A DNA stretch of 64,000 nt from Arcuatula senhousia (taxonomy: Eukaryota; Mollusca; Bivalvia; Mytilida; Mytilidae): assembly GCA_963971305.1 (NCBI GenBank), contig OZ020306.1:55650686-55714685 (forward strand), written 5' to 3'. Below, in pieces: positions 34,300 through 45,305 of the stretch. The stretch's first letter is position 1. The number at the start of each line of letters is the position of its first letter. The position numbers and the translations under genes were made by a program. The notes beneath the pieces were generated by a model. The model was not told the DNA's origin, ran no database searches, and saw only the letters and a program-made list of their open reading frames with translations.

Positions 34300-35071
34300 T
34301 GAGGTCAAGGCCAGATGACATGGTGATAAACCCAAACACTTTAATCTAATCCATCAATATCCAAATTATCAGATGCCTAGTTATTACAATTTTTTAAGAA
34401 ATTCATTTTCCATAATAATCCTACAATCAAAGTTTACAGCATGTAAAAAAAAAACTAAGTTCACAGTCATTGAAGGGTCAAGGTCACATGTCATTGTTAT
34501 AGCTGCGTAAAGATTTTCCCAACTGTCTGTATTTAAAATATCAGATGCCTAACCAATATACTTTTCAAGCAATTCATTGTCCACAAAAGTCTTACAAAAA
34601 TGTTTATGGCCTGTAAAAAAGACCTAAGTTCACAGAATCACTGGAGCGTAAAAATGGGGTCAGGGTCACATGGCATGGCAACAGTTGCGTAGACCATACC
34701 CTCAACTGTCTGTATACCAAATATCAGATGCCTAGCTATTATACTTTTCAAGCAATTGATCGTCCACAAAAGTCTTACAAAAATGTTTATGGCCTGAAAA
34801 AAAACCTAAGTTCACAGAATCACTGGAGCGTGAAAATGGGGTCAGGGTCAAACGGCATGGCGACAGTTGCGTAGACCATACCCTCAACTGTCTGTATACC
34901 AAATATCAGATGCCTAGCTATTATACTTTTCAAGCAATTCATCGTCCATAAAAGTCTTACAAAAAAGTTTATGCCGCCGCCGTCGCCGCCGCCGCCGTCG
35001 CCGCCGCCGTCGCCGGAAAGTAATACCTATGTCTCGCCTTCCGCGACTATTCGTCGCAGGCGAGACAAAAA
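34300..35071 (+). repeat. Family B, second 3' part in tandem with B1
   Basis: Three more diverged core units, then a 41-bp (CCG/CGT)n run at about 34974-35014 and a second copy of the same 3' hairpin at 35031-35066. No 5' end lies between the two hairpins. The poly-arginine frame at 34914-35180 (-) is a translation of the microsatellite. Confidence 0.82.
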
Positions 35072-35212
35072 TTATTTCTATTTTTTCAATGAACATTTGA
35101 GATTTCTTGAATCTCTGTTTAGTTTTCTGTTCTGTTGTCAAATACTTATTAAATAAAAGATAACCTTCATATATGTACATGAATACTTGCCATAAAAATT
35201 TCTAATACATAC

Positions 35213-35355
35213 TTTCATCAAAGGCATAGTAGCTCCACCAAGGAATAATGTGGTAAATAAAACTATAATCAATGTATTGGTCACCAGGACGTAACGCTTC
35301 TCTGGTGAAAATTCTAAATGTAAACATAAAGCAAAGGCAATAGCCCCTCGTAACC
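35213..35355 (-). CDS. SLC9A8: NHE8 exon 13
   Basis: Residues 464-511. Starts GLRGAIAFALCLHLEF, the conserved GLRGA helix with Arg466 (Arg440 in NHE1, linked to pH sensing). It continues through VTNTLIIVLFTTLFLGGATM, the last transmembrane helix. Confidence 0.96.
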
Positions 35356-35582
35356 CTGAAAAAAATCAATAAAAAGAATTTAAAAAAATCCCATTTTAAT
35401 GACTACTTTAGTAATTACAAAATACTGTTCAAATTAAAAAACATATAAAAGAAAGAATACTGCAAGCATCTAGTCAGCAATTTGGCAGCAAATTTCTTTG
35501 ATCTTTTAATTTTTTCCTTTCATCTTTTGATTTTTTGTGGAATCTCATGCATGCAGCTCATAAAAACTTGACAGCCCTGTTA

Positions 35583-35598
35583 CCCCCCCCCCCCCCCC
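35583..35598. repeat. C-run in NHE8 intron 12
   Basis: Sixteen consecutive C, likely length-variable. The rest of intron 12 (35356-36122) is plain AT-rich sequence. Confidence 0.8.
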
Positions 35599-36122
35599 AC
35601 CCCTCTTCAACATAAGTATTATCATCTTACCTGATGATATCTGAGAGCTATGATATTTCCTTTTGCATGTTTTTCATAAGATTTACTTTCTTTGAGACAA
35701 GTTTCATCAAAATCCATCAAAGGATTAAGGAGGAGATGTGCAAATATACCCCTAAAAACTGTTTACTACTAATGTAAGTTTGGTTTTATTTTTTAGCGAG
35801 TGGCAAATTCAGCTTAATTCTTGACAAAAGCCATGTCATATAATTTTCACAGTTTAATATCAAAACTATTACTATATAAAGTAATATTTCACATGTTCTA
35901 AAGTCTTTCATGATTTTTACCTAAAAAAGCAAAAAATTAAATCACCTAAAAATATATGGTATATTTATAAAATATGGCTGCTATTTAAATGACTTTTTTT
36001 GAAATTAAATTTTTAATTAAATAGAAATTTTAAGAATAAAGTGCACATCTAGCCATACTGTCCTTCATTAACAATACTTATGTAAAAAAAAATCTTCTTG
36101 GTGATCTATTTTATTAACTTAC

Positions 36123-36234
36123 CACTAAACCACATAATAAATTGATTTTTTCTAGTAATTTTATGTTCTCTGAAGAAATTAGCTACAAATGATAATGGGA
36201 AAATGTTGATGGCTCTGCCTATCAGTACTAATGC
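36123..36234 (-). CDS. SLC9A8: NHE8 exon 12
   Basis: Residues 427-463. Contains LIGRAINIFPLS and the loop NFFREHKITRKNQFIMWFSG, near-identical to the equivalent human NHE8 segment as I recall it. Confidence 0.96.
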
Positions 36235-36446
36235 CTAGAAAATAAAGAAAAGTTGGGTTCATAAGCGGTAAAATTCACTAAGATTAAAACTCAACTAATA
36301 ACCTGCCTGTTTGCAGGTTTTGTTTTCTACTGTTTAATTCTTATTTGTGGGGTATTTATTTTTACAGTTTTTCTGGATAACAGTCTACAAGGAAAGTAAG
36401 ATCCTGACAAATGATTTATTTCATAATAATTTCTTCTTTTAAACTA

Positions 36447-36660
36447 GAATGGCGGTCTTTCATGGAAGATGTATGTTGCCTGGGTCTTCAAATATTCCGT
36501 AAACAGGAAGTAGATGAGTTACAGCTGTAAGATCACTTTACACCATATAGTGGTATAGGAGGAAGCTACATGATAAATATCAAGAGACTGTGCCGTGTAG
36601 TTGCCCAGAAAAAAGTAACGGAAATTTTTGTGGCGCGGCAAGACCACACAAGACAATGGA
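36447..36660 (+). repeat. Family E repeat in NHE8 intron 11
   Basis: AGAATGGCGGTCTTTCATGG, AAACAGGAAGTAGATGAG, GGAGGAAGCTACATGATAAAT, then GGCGCGGCAAGACCACACAAG. Second copy of the unit at 30188-30560. Confidence 0.65.
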
Positions 36661-37012
36661 TAGTGTCAAAGTGACTCTTATATATATTGCTTTGCAACAC
36701 ATTGCAGGTGACATAACATGTGCAAACCATAACATTAAAAAAATCTGATGAATTGTCTTCTTGAGGAAAACATGATAATTGATACTCATCAGAATAAATG
36801 AATTCCAAGCATATGAAAGCTGTGTCATGTACAACTATTCCACTTCAAAGCTAGCTATTTATAGTGTCTTAATATCAAATATTCAAATGAATGTGTTGTT
36901 ACAAGCAGGAAATGTTTTCACTTACAAAACACCCAAAATCAATTTTGTTTTTACAGCTGTGTTGTTAATTGCAGTGAAGTTGTAGTTGAAGAATTTACTA
37001 ATGTTGTGTTTC

Positions 37013-37173
37013 CTGGCCTGGGCGCCACAAAACTTTAAAAATACTTAAGTATGAGAATATTCTTATTTTCCATGGCGACTCTAATCATAGTTTTCTAATT
37101 TGATGATGTCACAATGAGTTGAGAATATTCTCAGACTTAAAGTAATTTTTCATGTTTTGTGGCAACCAGGCCT
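37013..37173. repeat. MITE with GGCCTGG ends in NHE8 intron 11
   Basis: The ends GGCCTGGGCGCCACAAAAC and GTTTTGTGGCAACCAGGCC are inverted with two mismatches. An inner inverted pair is GAATATTCT/AGAATATTC. About 160 bp. Confidence 0.6.
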
Positions 37174-37234
37174 TGTTTTGTATTTTTTTTTTTTTTTTTG
37201 GATTTTGAGATTTCAAGGCCCATTGGTATTCTGT

Positions 37235-37425
37235 GGATTCATTTATTTTCTTGGGTATCAATTTTCATGGTTTGATGAAAATGGATAGGTTCCTGGATTC
37301 TTAAATTCGTTGTTCTGAAGTTTGCAGCATGAAGATCAATGTTATATTTCCTTTTTGGGGGTATCAAATTTTGTGGGTCAAAGCCACCAATGAAAACCAT
37401 GAAAATTGATACCCCACGAAAAATT
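37235..37425. repeat. Foldback MITE copy in NHE8 intron 11
   Basis: GGGTATCAATTTTCATGGTTT and AAACCATGAAAATTGATACCCC are inverted. Related to 31056-31220. A T-run at about 37181-37199 precedes it. Confidence 0.65.
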
Positions 37426-37608
37426 ATGAAAAAAACAGTACACAATGTAGAACTTCTTTTTCCTTTAAATAATATTCAAAAGTAAAGTGGCATCATATAA
37501 TACACATATGATTAATAGTATGAGTTGAAAAAATACATGTAAATGCTAATTTCCTAACTTTTAAAACAAGTTTCACTAAATGGCTTTAAGATACTATCTT
37601 GTACTTAC

Positions 37609-37694
37609 AATGCACCAAATAACAAGAGCTGGCTTGACTATTAAGTTTTGAAAACTAAAAATTGCTAATCCAAGATATGCAAAAACACAGGTTT
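37609..37694 (-). CDS. SLC9A8: NHE8 exon 11
   Basis: Residues 398-426. ETCVFAYLGLAIFSFQNL and ALVIWCI form a transmembrane segment; ETCVFA(F/Y)LGL is a hallmark of the family. Confidence 0.96.
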
Positions 37695-38014
37695 CTGAAA
37701 TGGAACAAAAATGTATAAGGTAAAAACATGAACCACCAACTGGAACTGGAAAAAATAAAAGAGTGTTGAAATAAAACAAAATTCTTTTAAAAACAAATCC
37801 AGTGCTTTTAAGATTTCAACTTGAATTTAAATTTCTTTTCAAGTTTCTGCCCAATGATAAAAGCTAGATAAGACAAGAAAAACAGCTCATCTGATGATAT
37901 TCTGCTACATTGACTAAAAATGTTTTTAAAAAGGTTCTTGAATTCTTATTTTATGTGATGATAAATTAAGCTATTTTTTTTTGACAGTGCATTAAACATG
38001 TTAAAGGAATTGTC

Positions 38015-38118
38015 AGACCAGATATTATTGGGGGCCATCTGTTATCTAATAAATGGAAACCTACTTTGGGTATAACATAATACTTCACCACTTCATGTAG
38101 CAGGGTATAAAAATAGGG
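38015..38118 (+). repeat. Family F 3' end fragment in NHE8 intron 10
   Basis: Ends with the hairpin ATACTTCACCACTTCATGTAG and CAGGGTATAAAAAT, the same type of end as at 38471-38505. The upstream part is diverged. Confidence 0.5.
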
Positions 38119-38506
38119 CATGTAAAGGAACATTAAATGATACCCCACCATGATATTCATCAATAGTTAAATATATTTGTATACTATACTGTATATACTA
38201 TACATCTATATAGAGACATAAAGACATGAGTTATCGTTCAAAGACCAGAAAATTTCATCATTTTCAAATTTGGAAAATTTACAAAGTGGCAAATCTTCAA
38301 TAATGTTTTTCGGATCATCCTGAAAATTGAACTTGACCTGTATCCTTATTGTACTTAACAGCTGTGCAAAATATCTTTCAAATCCTTTGACACATTTTCA
38401 AGTTATCATTCGGAAACCTTCTGGGGACGGACAAATGGACGGACACTGAAAGAAACTGAGGGTATAAATAATACCTCGCCACTTAGTGTGGCAGGGTATA
38501 AAAAGG
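38119..38506 (+). repeat. Family F element, copy F2
   Basis: Core as in F1 (25560-25925), then GGGGACGGACAAATGGACGG and the 3' hairpin TACCTCGCCACTTAGTGTGG followed by CAGGGTATAAAAA. It directly follows another F 3' end. Confidence 0.7.
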
Positions 38507-38584
38507 TTCAATTGATTGAGTATTTGCTTCTGCAGAAAACAAAAGTCCTTTTATTTGAAACTTAAAGGTCATAGGTCAACTTAC

Positions 38585-38701
38585 CTGCTATAAATGATAT
38601 GGTTCTAAAGGTCATCTGTGTAGTAATCTGGGTCACAGGTGACAAATTAGGATGAGTATAATGAGACATCACAATTCCACAAAATAATATGGCCATTATA
38701 C
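38585..38701 (-). CDS. SLC9A8: NHE8 exon 10
   Basis: Residues 359-397. GIMAILFCGIVMSHYTHPNL and SPVTQ are nearly invariant in NHE8. The donor is GTAAGT. Confidence 0.97.
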
Positions 38702-39104
38702 CTTGAAAGAAAGGAGCATTAAATGAAGTTATATCACATTCTAAAAACAAAGTAAAAGCATGATCTGTTGTAAATAGACAAATAATTCAATTCTTTAGAA
38801 CAAAAACAATTAAATATCTGGTCTTATCTGGCCAAACCATTGAAAAAACACAACAAATTTTATGTGTGATTCAACAAGAAGAACACATCCCAAGTGTATC
38901 TGTAACCATTGGTAAGATTTCAGAAATAAATTTTATTGTAAATATTCTTTAATTTTTTTTCTCCAAAATTCAAAAATTTTTGTTTAAGTTTTTTAAGTTT
39001 TTATACTGCATGAGTTTCAGATTGATGCAAAAGCTTTGTGTGATAAACAGACAAACAGGCACAGAGTCAAGAGGTCACTAGACCTATGATTAAGAAGGAA
39101 CCAT

Positions 39105-39270
39105 TTGATTTTTATGGGGTGGGGGGCTATTAGTATTCTTTCATCCCTCCTTTTAAATTCACCATTAATTTTTCAGCCAAAAACTACTCCCTTTTATTTC
39201 ATAGCACTATCCTGCCTTCTTATTTAAAAATGTCCTCATAGCTCCACCCTCCACCCTCCCAAAAAAGACA
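39105..39270. repeat. Dispersed repeat in NHE8 intron 9
   Basis: Diverged partner of 16450-16670 (GGGGTGGGGGGCTATTAG, TTTTCAGCCAAAAAC, CTATCCTGCCTTCTTATTT). Confidence 0.45.
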
Positions 39271-39330
39271 AAAGGCAATAATCTGAGAACATGAAAGCAC
39301 AAATACTTATTTACAGTAGAATCATCATAC

Positions 39331-39436
39331 CTGATAAATGAATTCCCTCAGCTAAACCATAGGGTAGATATGAAAATGTGAGCATGATTCCAAACTCTAA
39401 AGATGGAGTTTTTCTGAGATCAAAAAACTTTAACAA
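39331..39436 (-). CDS. SLC9A8: NHE8 exon 9
   Basis: Residues 324-358. LRKTPSLEFGIMLTFSYLPY is followed by GLAEGIHLSG, an intra-membrane region highly conserved in NHE8. Confidence 0.97.
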
Positions 39437-39916
39437 CTGAAATAAAAACAAATCATTACACATCAATAATCAACATGATCAAGGCTTTTAAAAAGGAAGT
39501 TTGCTATATGCAGTAAAAGGTTTTGAATTAAAGTCACACAAATCCAAAAATATTAGAAAAGAAAATCATAGTAAATTTTGTTTAATATTTATGATCAAAG
39601 GGGCATAACTGTCACAGAAATCAGACTTGTCCATGGTATTAAAGTGCAAACACTACATTATTCATCGTATGGTTAACTTAAGATGAAATTTTGACTAAAA
39701 TATTTTCTTTACTCTCAGAAAATACTTTATAAAACACAATTGTTTTATAAAATGCAATAATCTGAATTTAATTTATAGGGAGGTAAGAAATTAATTTCTT
39801 TAAAGTTAGACTTTATAAAAGAAAACAGCAATAATTTTTGCTCTTTTTTTTCACAATACATTTTGTATTATCCATATTATTGCTCTGATTTTGAGATAAC
39901 ATTTCTTTATACATAC

Positions 39917-40055
39917 TAAAGCACTAGTTAAACCAAAGACCATCCCAATAGCAGCTGAAGCAAAGAACATGACACAGAATCTTCCTACAGCTCCAAAGAA
40001 AGCCGACGCTCCGCTAGTTATCACTACATCTGGCTTGTTATACTCTAGAACAGTT
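39917..40055 (-). CDS. SLC9A8: NHE8 exon 8
   Basis: Residues 277-323. A variable loop (VLEYNKPDVVITSG) is followed by a helix FCVMFFASAAIGMVFGLTSA. The loop differs from vertebrates, the helix aligns well. Confidence 0.92.
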
Positions 40056-40479
40056 CTACAAAACAAAACATTTATAGTACTAAATGTATTTACAGAAACT
40101 CTGATTAATATTAAATGAATGTGTCTTAAAAATACGTTATTGACAGCTTAGCAGGTACTTGACCAGATTTCTTATAGAATTAGTTGGATCAGTTAATTTA
40201 ATATCTACCAATACTTATAAAATAGATTCTTTATCCAACAGAAGACTTCAATATTGTATCAAACCTATATTTTTTCAAATACATTTGACTGTAAACTATG
40301 ACAAGCACAGACAAACTTAGTTTCATCCAAAAATGGTGATGACAACATAAAAAGGAAATAAGCAAAAAAGACATTTAATCTTATAAGTAATCTGTAGTAT
40401 GTTTTAGGGTTAACAATATTTTTGTAACAACACTGAATTCTTTTTGACTAATGCAAAATTCTATTTTATAGGCTCTTAC

Positions 40480-40658
40480 GTAGTAAGCACAATGGCTACT
40501 GCATCATTCAACACACTCTCCCCAAATACCAACATGTATAAAATCTGGTCTACATTTAAAGCTTTAAATATGGCTAATGTAGCTACAGGGTCGACTGCAG
40601 AAATCAAAGATCCAAAGGCAAAACTTTCTACAATGTCAAATTCATACACTAAACCAGC
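40480..40658 (-). CDS. SLC9A8: NHE8 exon 7 (ion-binding core)
   Basis: Residues 218-277. Carries [19 protein letters not shown] (Asp240) and [19 protein letters not shown], with Glu264 and the Asn268-Asp269 pair needed for cation/proton exchange. All key residues are intact, so the transporter should be active. Confidence 0.97.
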
Positions 40659-41162
40659 CTGTAAAATAAAATTAAATAAGAGATTTAAAGACAAAACTAC
40701 ATACGATGTTAAATTCATACACTCTCCATCTGTCCTACAAGGTTTATGCTGAAAGATGGGTCATTATGTCTTTTATACAAAGTCTTGTTTTTGAGGATGG
40801 TTTTGTGTATTAATTAGGTAGTGGTCCACTATTTTCCTTTTTTGGTTACTACATGTAGATATATTCATGTGGACTGTCCAAGTCTTTTTTAGAGAGCAGG
40901 ACTCCATTACAAATGATGCCTAACCTGTCATACTGTAAACTTCTTAACATGTGTACTCCCAGAATGGTATTAGTTCCCTCATCAGGATGTATTAATGAGG
41001 GGTAATTCCCAAAATGTGGAAACAAATGTAGGTGTACCATTATAAGATACATAATAGTACGTCCTATACTTCTGATATATAAAAAGCTTGCCTGTCCTAT
41101 TTATTGTTGAAACAGAAACACGGCTAACAAAATGTGTCTCATTATTTTAGTAATATAATTAC
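40659..41162 (-). other. SLC9A8: NHE8 intron 6
   Basis: 504 bp; no repeat or regulatory element recognised. Confidence 0.7.
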
Positions 41163-41264
41163 CTTGCCAAGTAAATATAAGCCTCCTCCAACAACTAAAG
41201 CTGATATAACTGTTCCTATGATGGCAAATAATAAAATAGACCCAATGTTTTGGAAAAAGTTTCC
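41163..41264 (-). CDS. SLC9A8: NHE8 exon 6
   Basis: Residues 184-217. GNFFQNIGSILLFAIIGT and ALVVGGGLYLLGK form one transmembrane helix; GNFFQNIGSI is an NHE8 signature. Confidence 0.96.
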
Positions 41265-41380
41265 CTGAAAAACAAATAATATGTGTATTAAAATTAACGT
41301 CTACAAGAATATCAGTTTACTGTTTCTATGCTGGGTGGTCTAAGGGGCATAACTCAGACAAAAATTGTCAACTGTATTAA

Positions 41381-42036
41381 AGGCATATTGTCTACCAAAA
41401 TCATATTTTTTTTCAGCCCCAATTTTTTTATGTTATTTAGACCGAATTGTAATAAAAGAAATCTTTGAAAATACATTTAGTACCAAATTTGTCTTAAACT
41501 TGGTTTATTTCACTGAAAATTATTTGACCATGTTGAATGATTATTTGTTTACATTGGTGGCGACAGATATATTTTTAGTGTATTTAATACAGCCATCAAT
41601 AGGGATCTCAGATGTTTTGTTCCCGAAGACTTTAAAATATGATGACAAATGGAACTAATTCAATGTGAACTATCTAAATTATTTTCATTACTTAAATTAT
41701 GAGTCATTTTTTGTCATTTTCTTTGTTTGACGACTTTGGTGTTTTTGCCCCCATGTAGATATCTTAAACCTAAAGGAACAAATTTATACTGGCCACATGT
41801 ATTAACCAGCAAAGTTTATAAGCAAAATCTAATACAGTGTATATGCTAAAGGCAGTATTTGAGCTCAAGAACATAAATTTTTGTAAAGCTTTACAAATAT
41901 TATTTAGTGATGATACTTTTTCAATTTTTAAATTAATAGGGTTCCACAACTTTATTTTTGTTGTTCATTTGTCTAAAATTATAAAAAACGAGTTTTTGTT
42001 GGTACAATTTTTTTTTTTTTCGTAGACAATGTTTCT
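41381..42036. mobile_element. TTAA-flanked element in NHE8 intron 5 (656 bp)
   Basis: TTAA at 41377-41380 and 42037-42040. The ends AGGCATATTGTCTACC and GTAGACAATGTTTCT are inverted with mismatches. The plus frames 41365-41658 and 41837-42025 lie inside and match nothing I know. Confidence 0.6.
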
Positions 42037-42044
42037 TTAAAAGT

Positions 42045-42152
42045 ATCATGCTAATGCCTAAAATTCACAACAGAGATTCTTATACATGTATATATACATG
42101 TATATATACATGTATAAGAATCTCTGTTGTGAATTTTAGGCATTAGCATGAT
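42045..42152. repeat. 108-bp near-perfect palindrome in NHE8 intron 5
   Basis: The left arm starts ATCATGCTAATGCCTAAAAT, and its complement ends ATTTTAGGCATTAGCATGAT. The centre is repeated TATACATG. No obvious loop is present, so a full cruciform or foldback is possible. Confidence 0.88.
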
Positions 42153-42484
42153 TAGGAAGACTACAACGGTTTGACAGACACAAGCACAAATGCAATGATA
42201 GATGAAAACCTGACCAAAAAGATTATAAAAATCTAGAATGAGCAAAATACTTTTCAAATGAATTGATATTTTTCAAAACAATTATCAATACAATATAAAG
42301 ATGATCATTAACATGTTTATTTCAAATTAATAATTCTTCTCTTGTGCTGGTGTAGTGAAAACTTCAGGAAGTTCTGGGCATATGTAAGGTTGATTGACCT
42401 ACTTATTTGGCATTCCGTTTAACCTATTTCTTATCATCAATTGCCTTATGAAAGAATATTTATAGATGTAAGGACAATGCATGA

Positions 42485-42625
42485 CATTGAGGCAATCACT
42501 GGTCATGTTGAAGGCTCCATGTGGCTGTTTTTAATTGGGGATTTTTAAATTGATGTTTATTCAATTGGTTGTGTGGCATACATTTATTCTGCACATCTCA
42601 TTATCTTTGAGTCAATATATTTTTT
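42485..42625 (+). repeat. Dispersed repeat family V in NHE8 intron 5
   Basis: GCAATCACTGGTCATGTTGAAGGCTCC, TGTGGCTGTTTTTAATTGGGG, ATTTATTCTGCACATCTCATTATC. A diverged copy of the unit at 10850-10960. Confidence 0.55.
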
Positions 42626-42646
42626 TTGTTCAATCTTTATGATTAC

Positions 42647-42730
42647 CTTGTGTAAATTATATCCTGATTCAAATATAATTGGTGGTAATAGCACAATGAA
42701 AAATACAGTTGGAGGGAATGCTTCTTCATT
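42647..42730 (-). CDS. SLC9A8: NHE8 exon 5
   Basis: Residues 156-183. VFFIVLLPPIIFESGYNLHK holds the LPPIIFE motif of the amiloride-sensitive helix. Confidence 0.97.
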
Positions 42731-44615
42731 CTGAAAATATATAAAACATTAATTACTGTAAGAACAATAATAATAAATTTCAATATTTCTAATTCTAAAT
42801 TACTGTATATATAACAAAATTGATAAATACTGTAATTATAATGTGTAATAACATGTAGTTAGTTAATGCACTGGTGAGATATTTATGAGAAATCTGAGCT
42901 TTGTATCTTACTTTGACAAACTGCATAATTATACAGTGAAATTATAAGCATTCAAAATCTTTTTAAAAATGTCAGGATGACCACTCAAAATCTTCTCTCA
43001 TTTTTTAAAAATATTATCTAGTTTTTACTCAACATGCTCAATGTGTTGCAAAATTCACATGAAAATTTATTTCAAGATTTAACAACTATAATTACACAAA
43101 GGGATTAAAGGAACTATAATTATGAAATATTTGTTTTGTTGAATACATAGGAAATCATTAAAGTGTGACATGCCCACCCACATTTTCATTAATATGTATA
43201 TCTGATTTTAGCCCTATCATAGGACTGAAATATTGCATGTTTACTCACCCACATAGTTCAGATTATCTTAAAATCAATTCATATTCAGTAGGAGATAGAC
43301 AATAATGGAACATGTAGGATGCTTTGGACTAAATAAACTTAAATTTTGTTTAATTACATTTATTTTCAAATTTTGTTTCTTTTTATGTAGACATTTCACC
43401 TTACTGTGTGTGGGGGAAATTCTTCTCAACTTAATCATTTATATGTAGGATGTTTCCACAGATGTTCTCTGATCATGAATTAAAATTAAGGCAAAATAGC
43501 CAAAGATGTTTTTTTGACTGTATGTTATGTAACTTAGTAACATCTTTAATGTTTCTCCATGTCCAAGTACAAAACAATAAACATCAGTAATGATTTTTTC
43601 AGTCAAAATCAGATTCATATTTTCTATTTATTAAGTGTATATGTTATGGTAATAAAGAATTAAAATACATAAGCTATCCATTGGTGGATTCATAAAATTA
43701 TTAAATATTTATGATAAACATATGAAAGGGTTGTTCCACCAACAGTGCACTAAGAATGAAAGGAAAGGACCAAGCCAATTAAGCCAGAAAATCTGCACAA
43801 CATTACAACTTTCTCAAGGAACACCCCTCCAGCATCTGCCACAGCCATCATCCTGTGTCAAAGACCTATGATTTTTTGCTATTTGATTAATTTTTAAGGC
43901 ATCCTTTATAAATCTCATCAATCACTCCACATCCTATTATTTGAAATGTTTGTTCCAACCTACAGGCCTTCAATTCTGAGCTTCATCTCATAGGTTTGAC
44001 TGTTTAATTAATACTAGAATGGCAGTCTTCCTTCAAAGAAGTATGTTGCCTGCTCAAAACATTTAGTAAGCAGTAAGTACCGGTAGATGAACTAAAAGTA
44101 TACAATCTCTTTACACCATACAGTACTATAAGAGGAGGCTACATGCCAAATGGAAAAATGCGACGAAATATTTTGTGACACGGCAGGACACAGGATGATG
44201 CCCAAAGACAACAGATAGTGTTGCAGGTGAAATAATAATGCATGTAAACATGAGTTAATTTGTTCAAATTTCATGTTTTAACCAGCCTTTTGAATATGAA
44301 CCTTTTTAAACATTAACTGAAAACGAATTTCCTGAGCAAATAAAGCAACAATAAGCATGATAAGGATTACTGTAATACAGGAAATTTTTTAAGGCGTTTC
44401 GGGTTGAGTTTGCTAGCTGGAAACTTAAACTATGCAAATATAATTGTCTTCAAAACTGCGATAAATAAATTAAGTTGTCCTACAATGAAAAAATAATGGC
44501 AGAAAAAATTCCCCTATTACGGTACAGTCTTTGTTGGTGGGTTTTAACTTATTATTACCTCATTTCACCAAAATGATTAAATCGGTTGTATAATGCATTT
44601 GCTATACAGACTTAC
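42731..44615 (-). other. SLC9A8: NHE8 intron 4
   Basis: 1885 bp. A family E copy lies at 44018-44225 (CTAGAATGGCAGTCTTCC, GGAGGCTACATGCC, GACGAAATATTTTGTGACACGG). The rest is AT-rich with no gene. Confidence 0.65.
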
Positions 44616-44665
44616 TTTCCAATCTCCTATCTTTAGAATCTTTATTCCAAGTCCAATCAAAGCAC
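44616..44665 (-). CDS. SLC9A8: NHE8 exon 4 (50 nt)
   Basis: Residues 139-155, GALIGLGIKILKIGDWK. A very short exon, bounded by TTTCAG and GTAAGT and required to keep frame between exons 3 and 5. Confidence 0.93.
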
Positions 44666-44689
44666 CTGAAATTGTACACTATAAATCAT

Positions 44690-44882
44690 AAAAAATGGGT
44701 CAAAGATCGAAATGGCTGGATTTTGTTTAACAGGAAGTAAATGAGCGACAGACCTATAATCGAATCCCAATTTATGGGAAGCCCACCCTGATGCTGTATA
44801 CCAAATATCAAATGGCTGTGATAAGTAGTTGCTGAGAAAACTGTTGCAAAAGTTTTTTCCCCGTCGCTGCCCGCCAGACATT
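44690..44882 (+). repeat. Family E-like repeat in NHE8 intron 3
   Basis: AACAGGAAGTAAATGAGCGAC, TACCAAATATCAAATGGCTGTG, AAGTAGTTGCTGAGAAAA, CCCCGTCGCTGCCCGCCAGAC. Same transcribed-repeat style as families D and E. Confidence 0.55.
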
Positions 44883-45226
44883 CACCATTTTATAAGTAGG
44901 ATTTACACAAGTGAAATCCGACCAAAAATTTAAAACTTAAGGCAGAGACCAAAAATTTAAGATACATTGTACACAACACCATTATTTAAGATTTTCTAGG
45001 CTCTATTACTGGTACTCCTTCAAAATGTGTTGAATCAAACATGTGAAAATGGCAGTATAATATGCTGATAAACATGTTTATGCAATAACAAGAAATCCAA
45101 ATAACAGGTAATAATTGTAACAGTGAAAATGTAACTATTTTTAATGAATATTTATGAATGTCTAGTATATAATCAAACAATGTTACTGTAAGTTCAACCC
45201 TGAAAATCATCTGACAAACAGATTTC

Positions 45227-45305
45227 GATTTTTTGAGTGCCCTCAGCGAGGATCGAACTAGCAACATTTGGGACATCTACGGCATATGTGCCTAGCTAAC
45301 AGAAC
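45227..45305 (-). repeat. tRNA-like SINE head (candidate) in NHE8 intron 3
   Basis: On the minus strand, GTTAGCTAGGCACATATGCC resembles an A box, and 35 bases later AGTTCGATCCTCGCTGAGGG resembles a B box with flanking T stem. The acceptor stem does not pair well, so it is not called a functional tRNA. Confidence 0.35.

Noticed and set aside
34914..35180. 88-codon minus frame with a long arginine run, and its proline-rich plus partner
   Set aside because: Translation of the (CCG)n microsatellite of family B.
40444..40752. 102-codon plus frame
   Set aside because: Antisense shadow of NHE8 exon 7.
41365..42025. Two plus frames in NHE8 intron 5
   Set aside because: Lie within a TTAA-flanked element; composition is AT-driven hydrophobic text, no motif.
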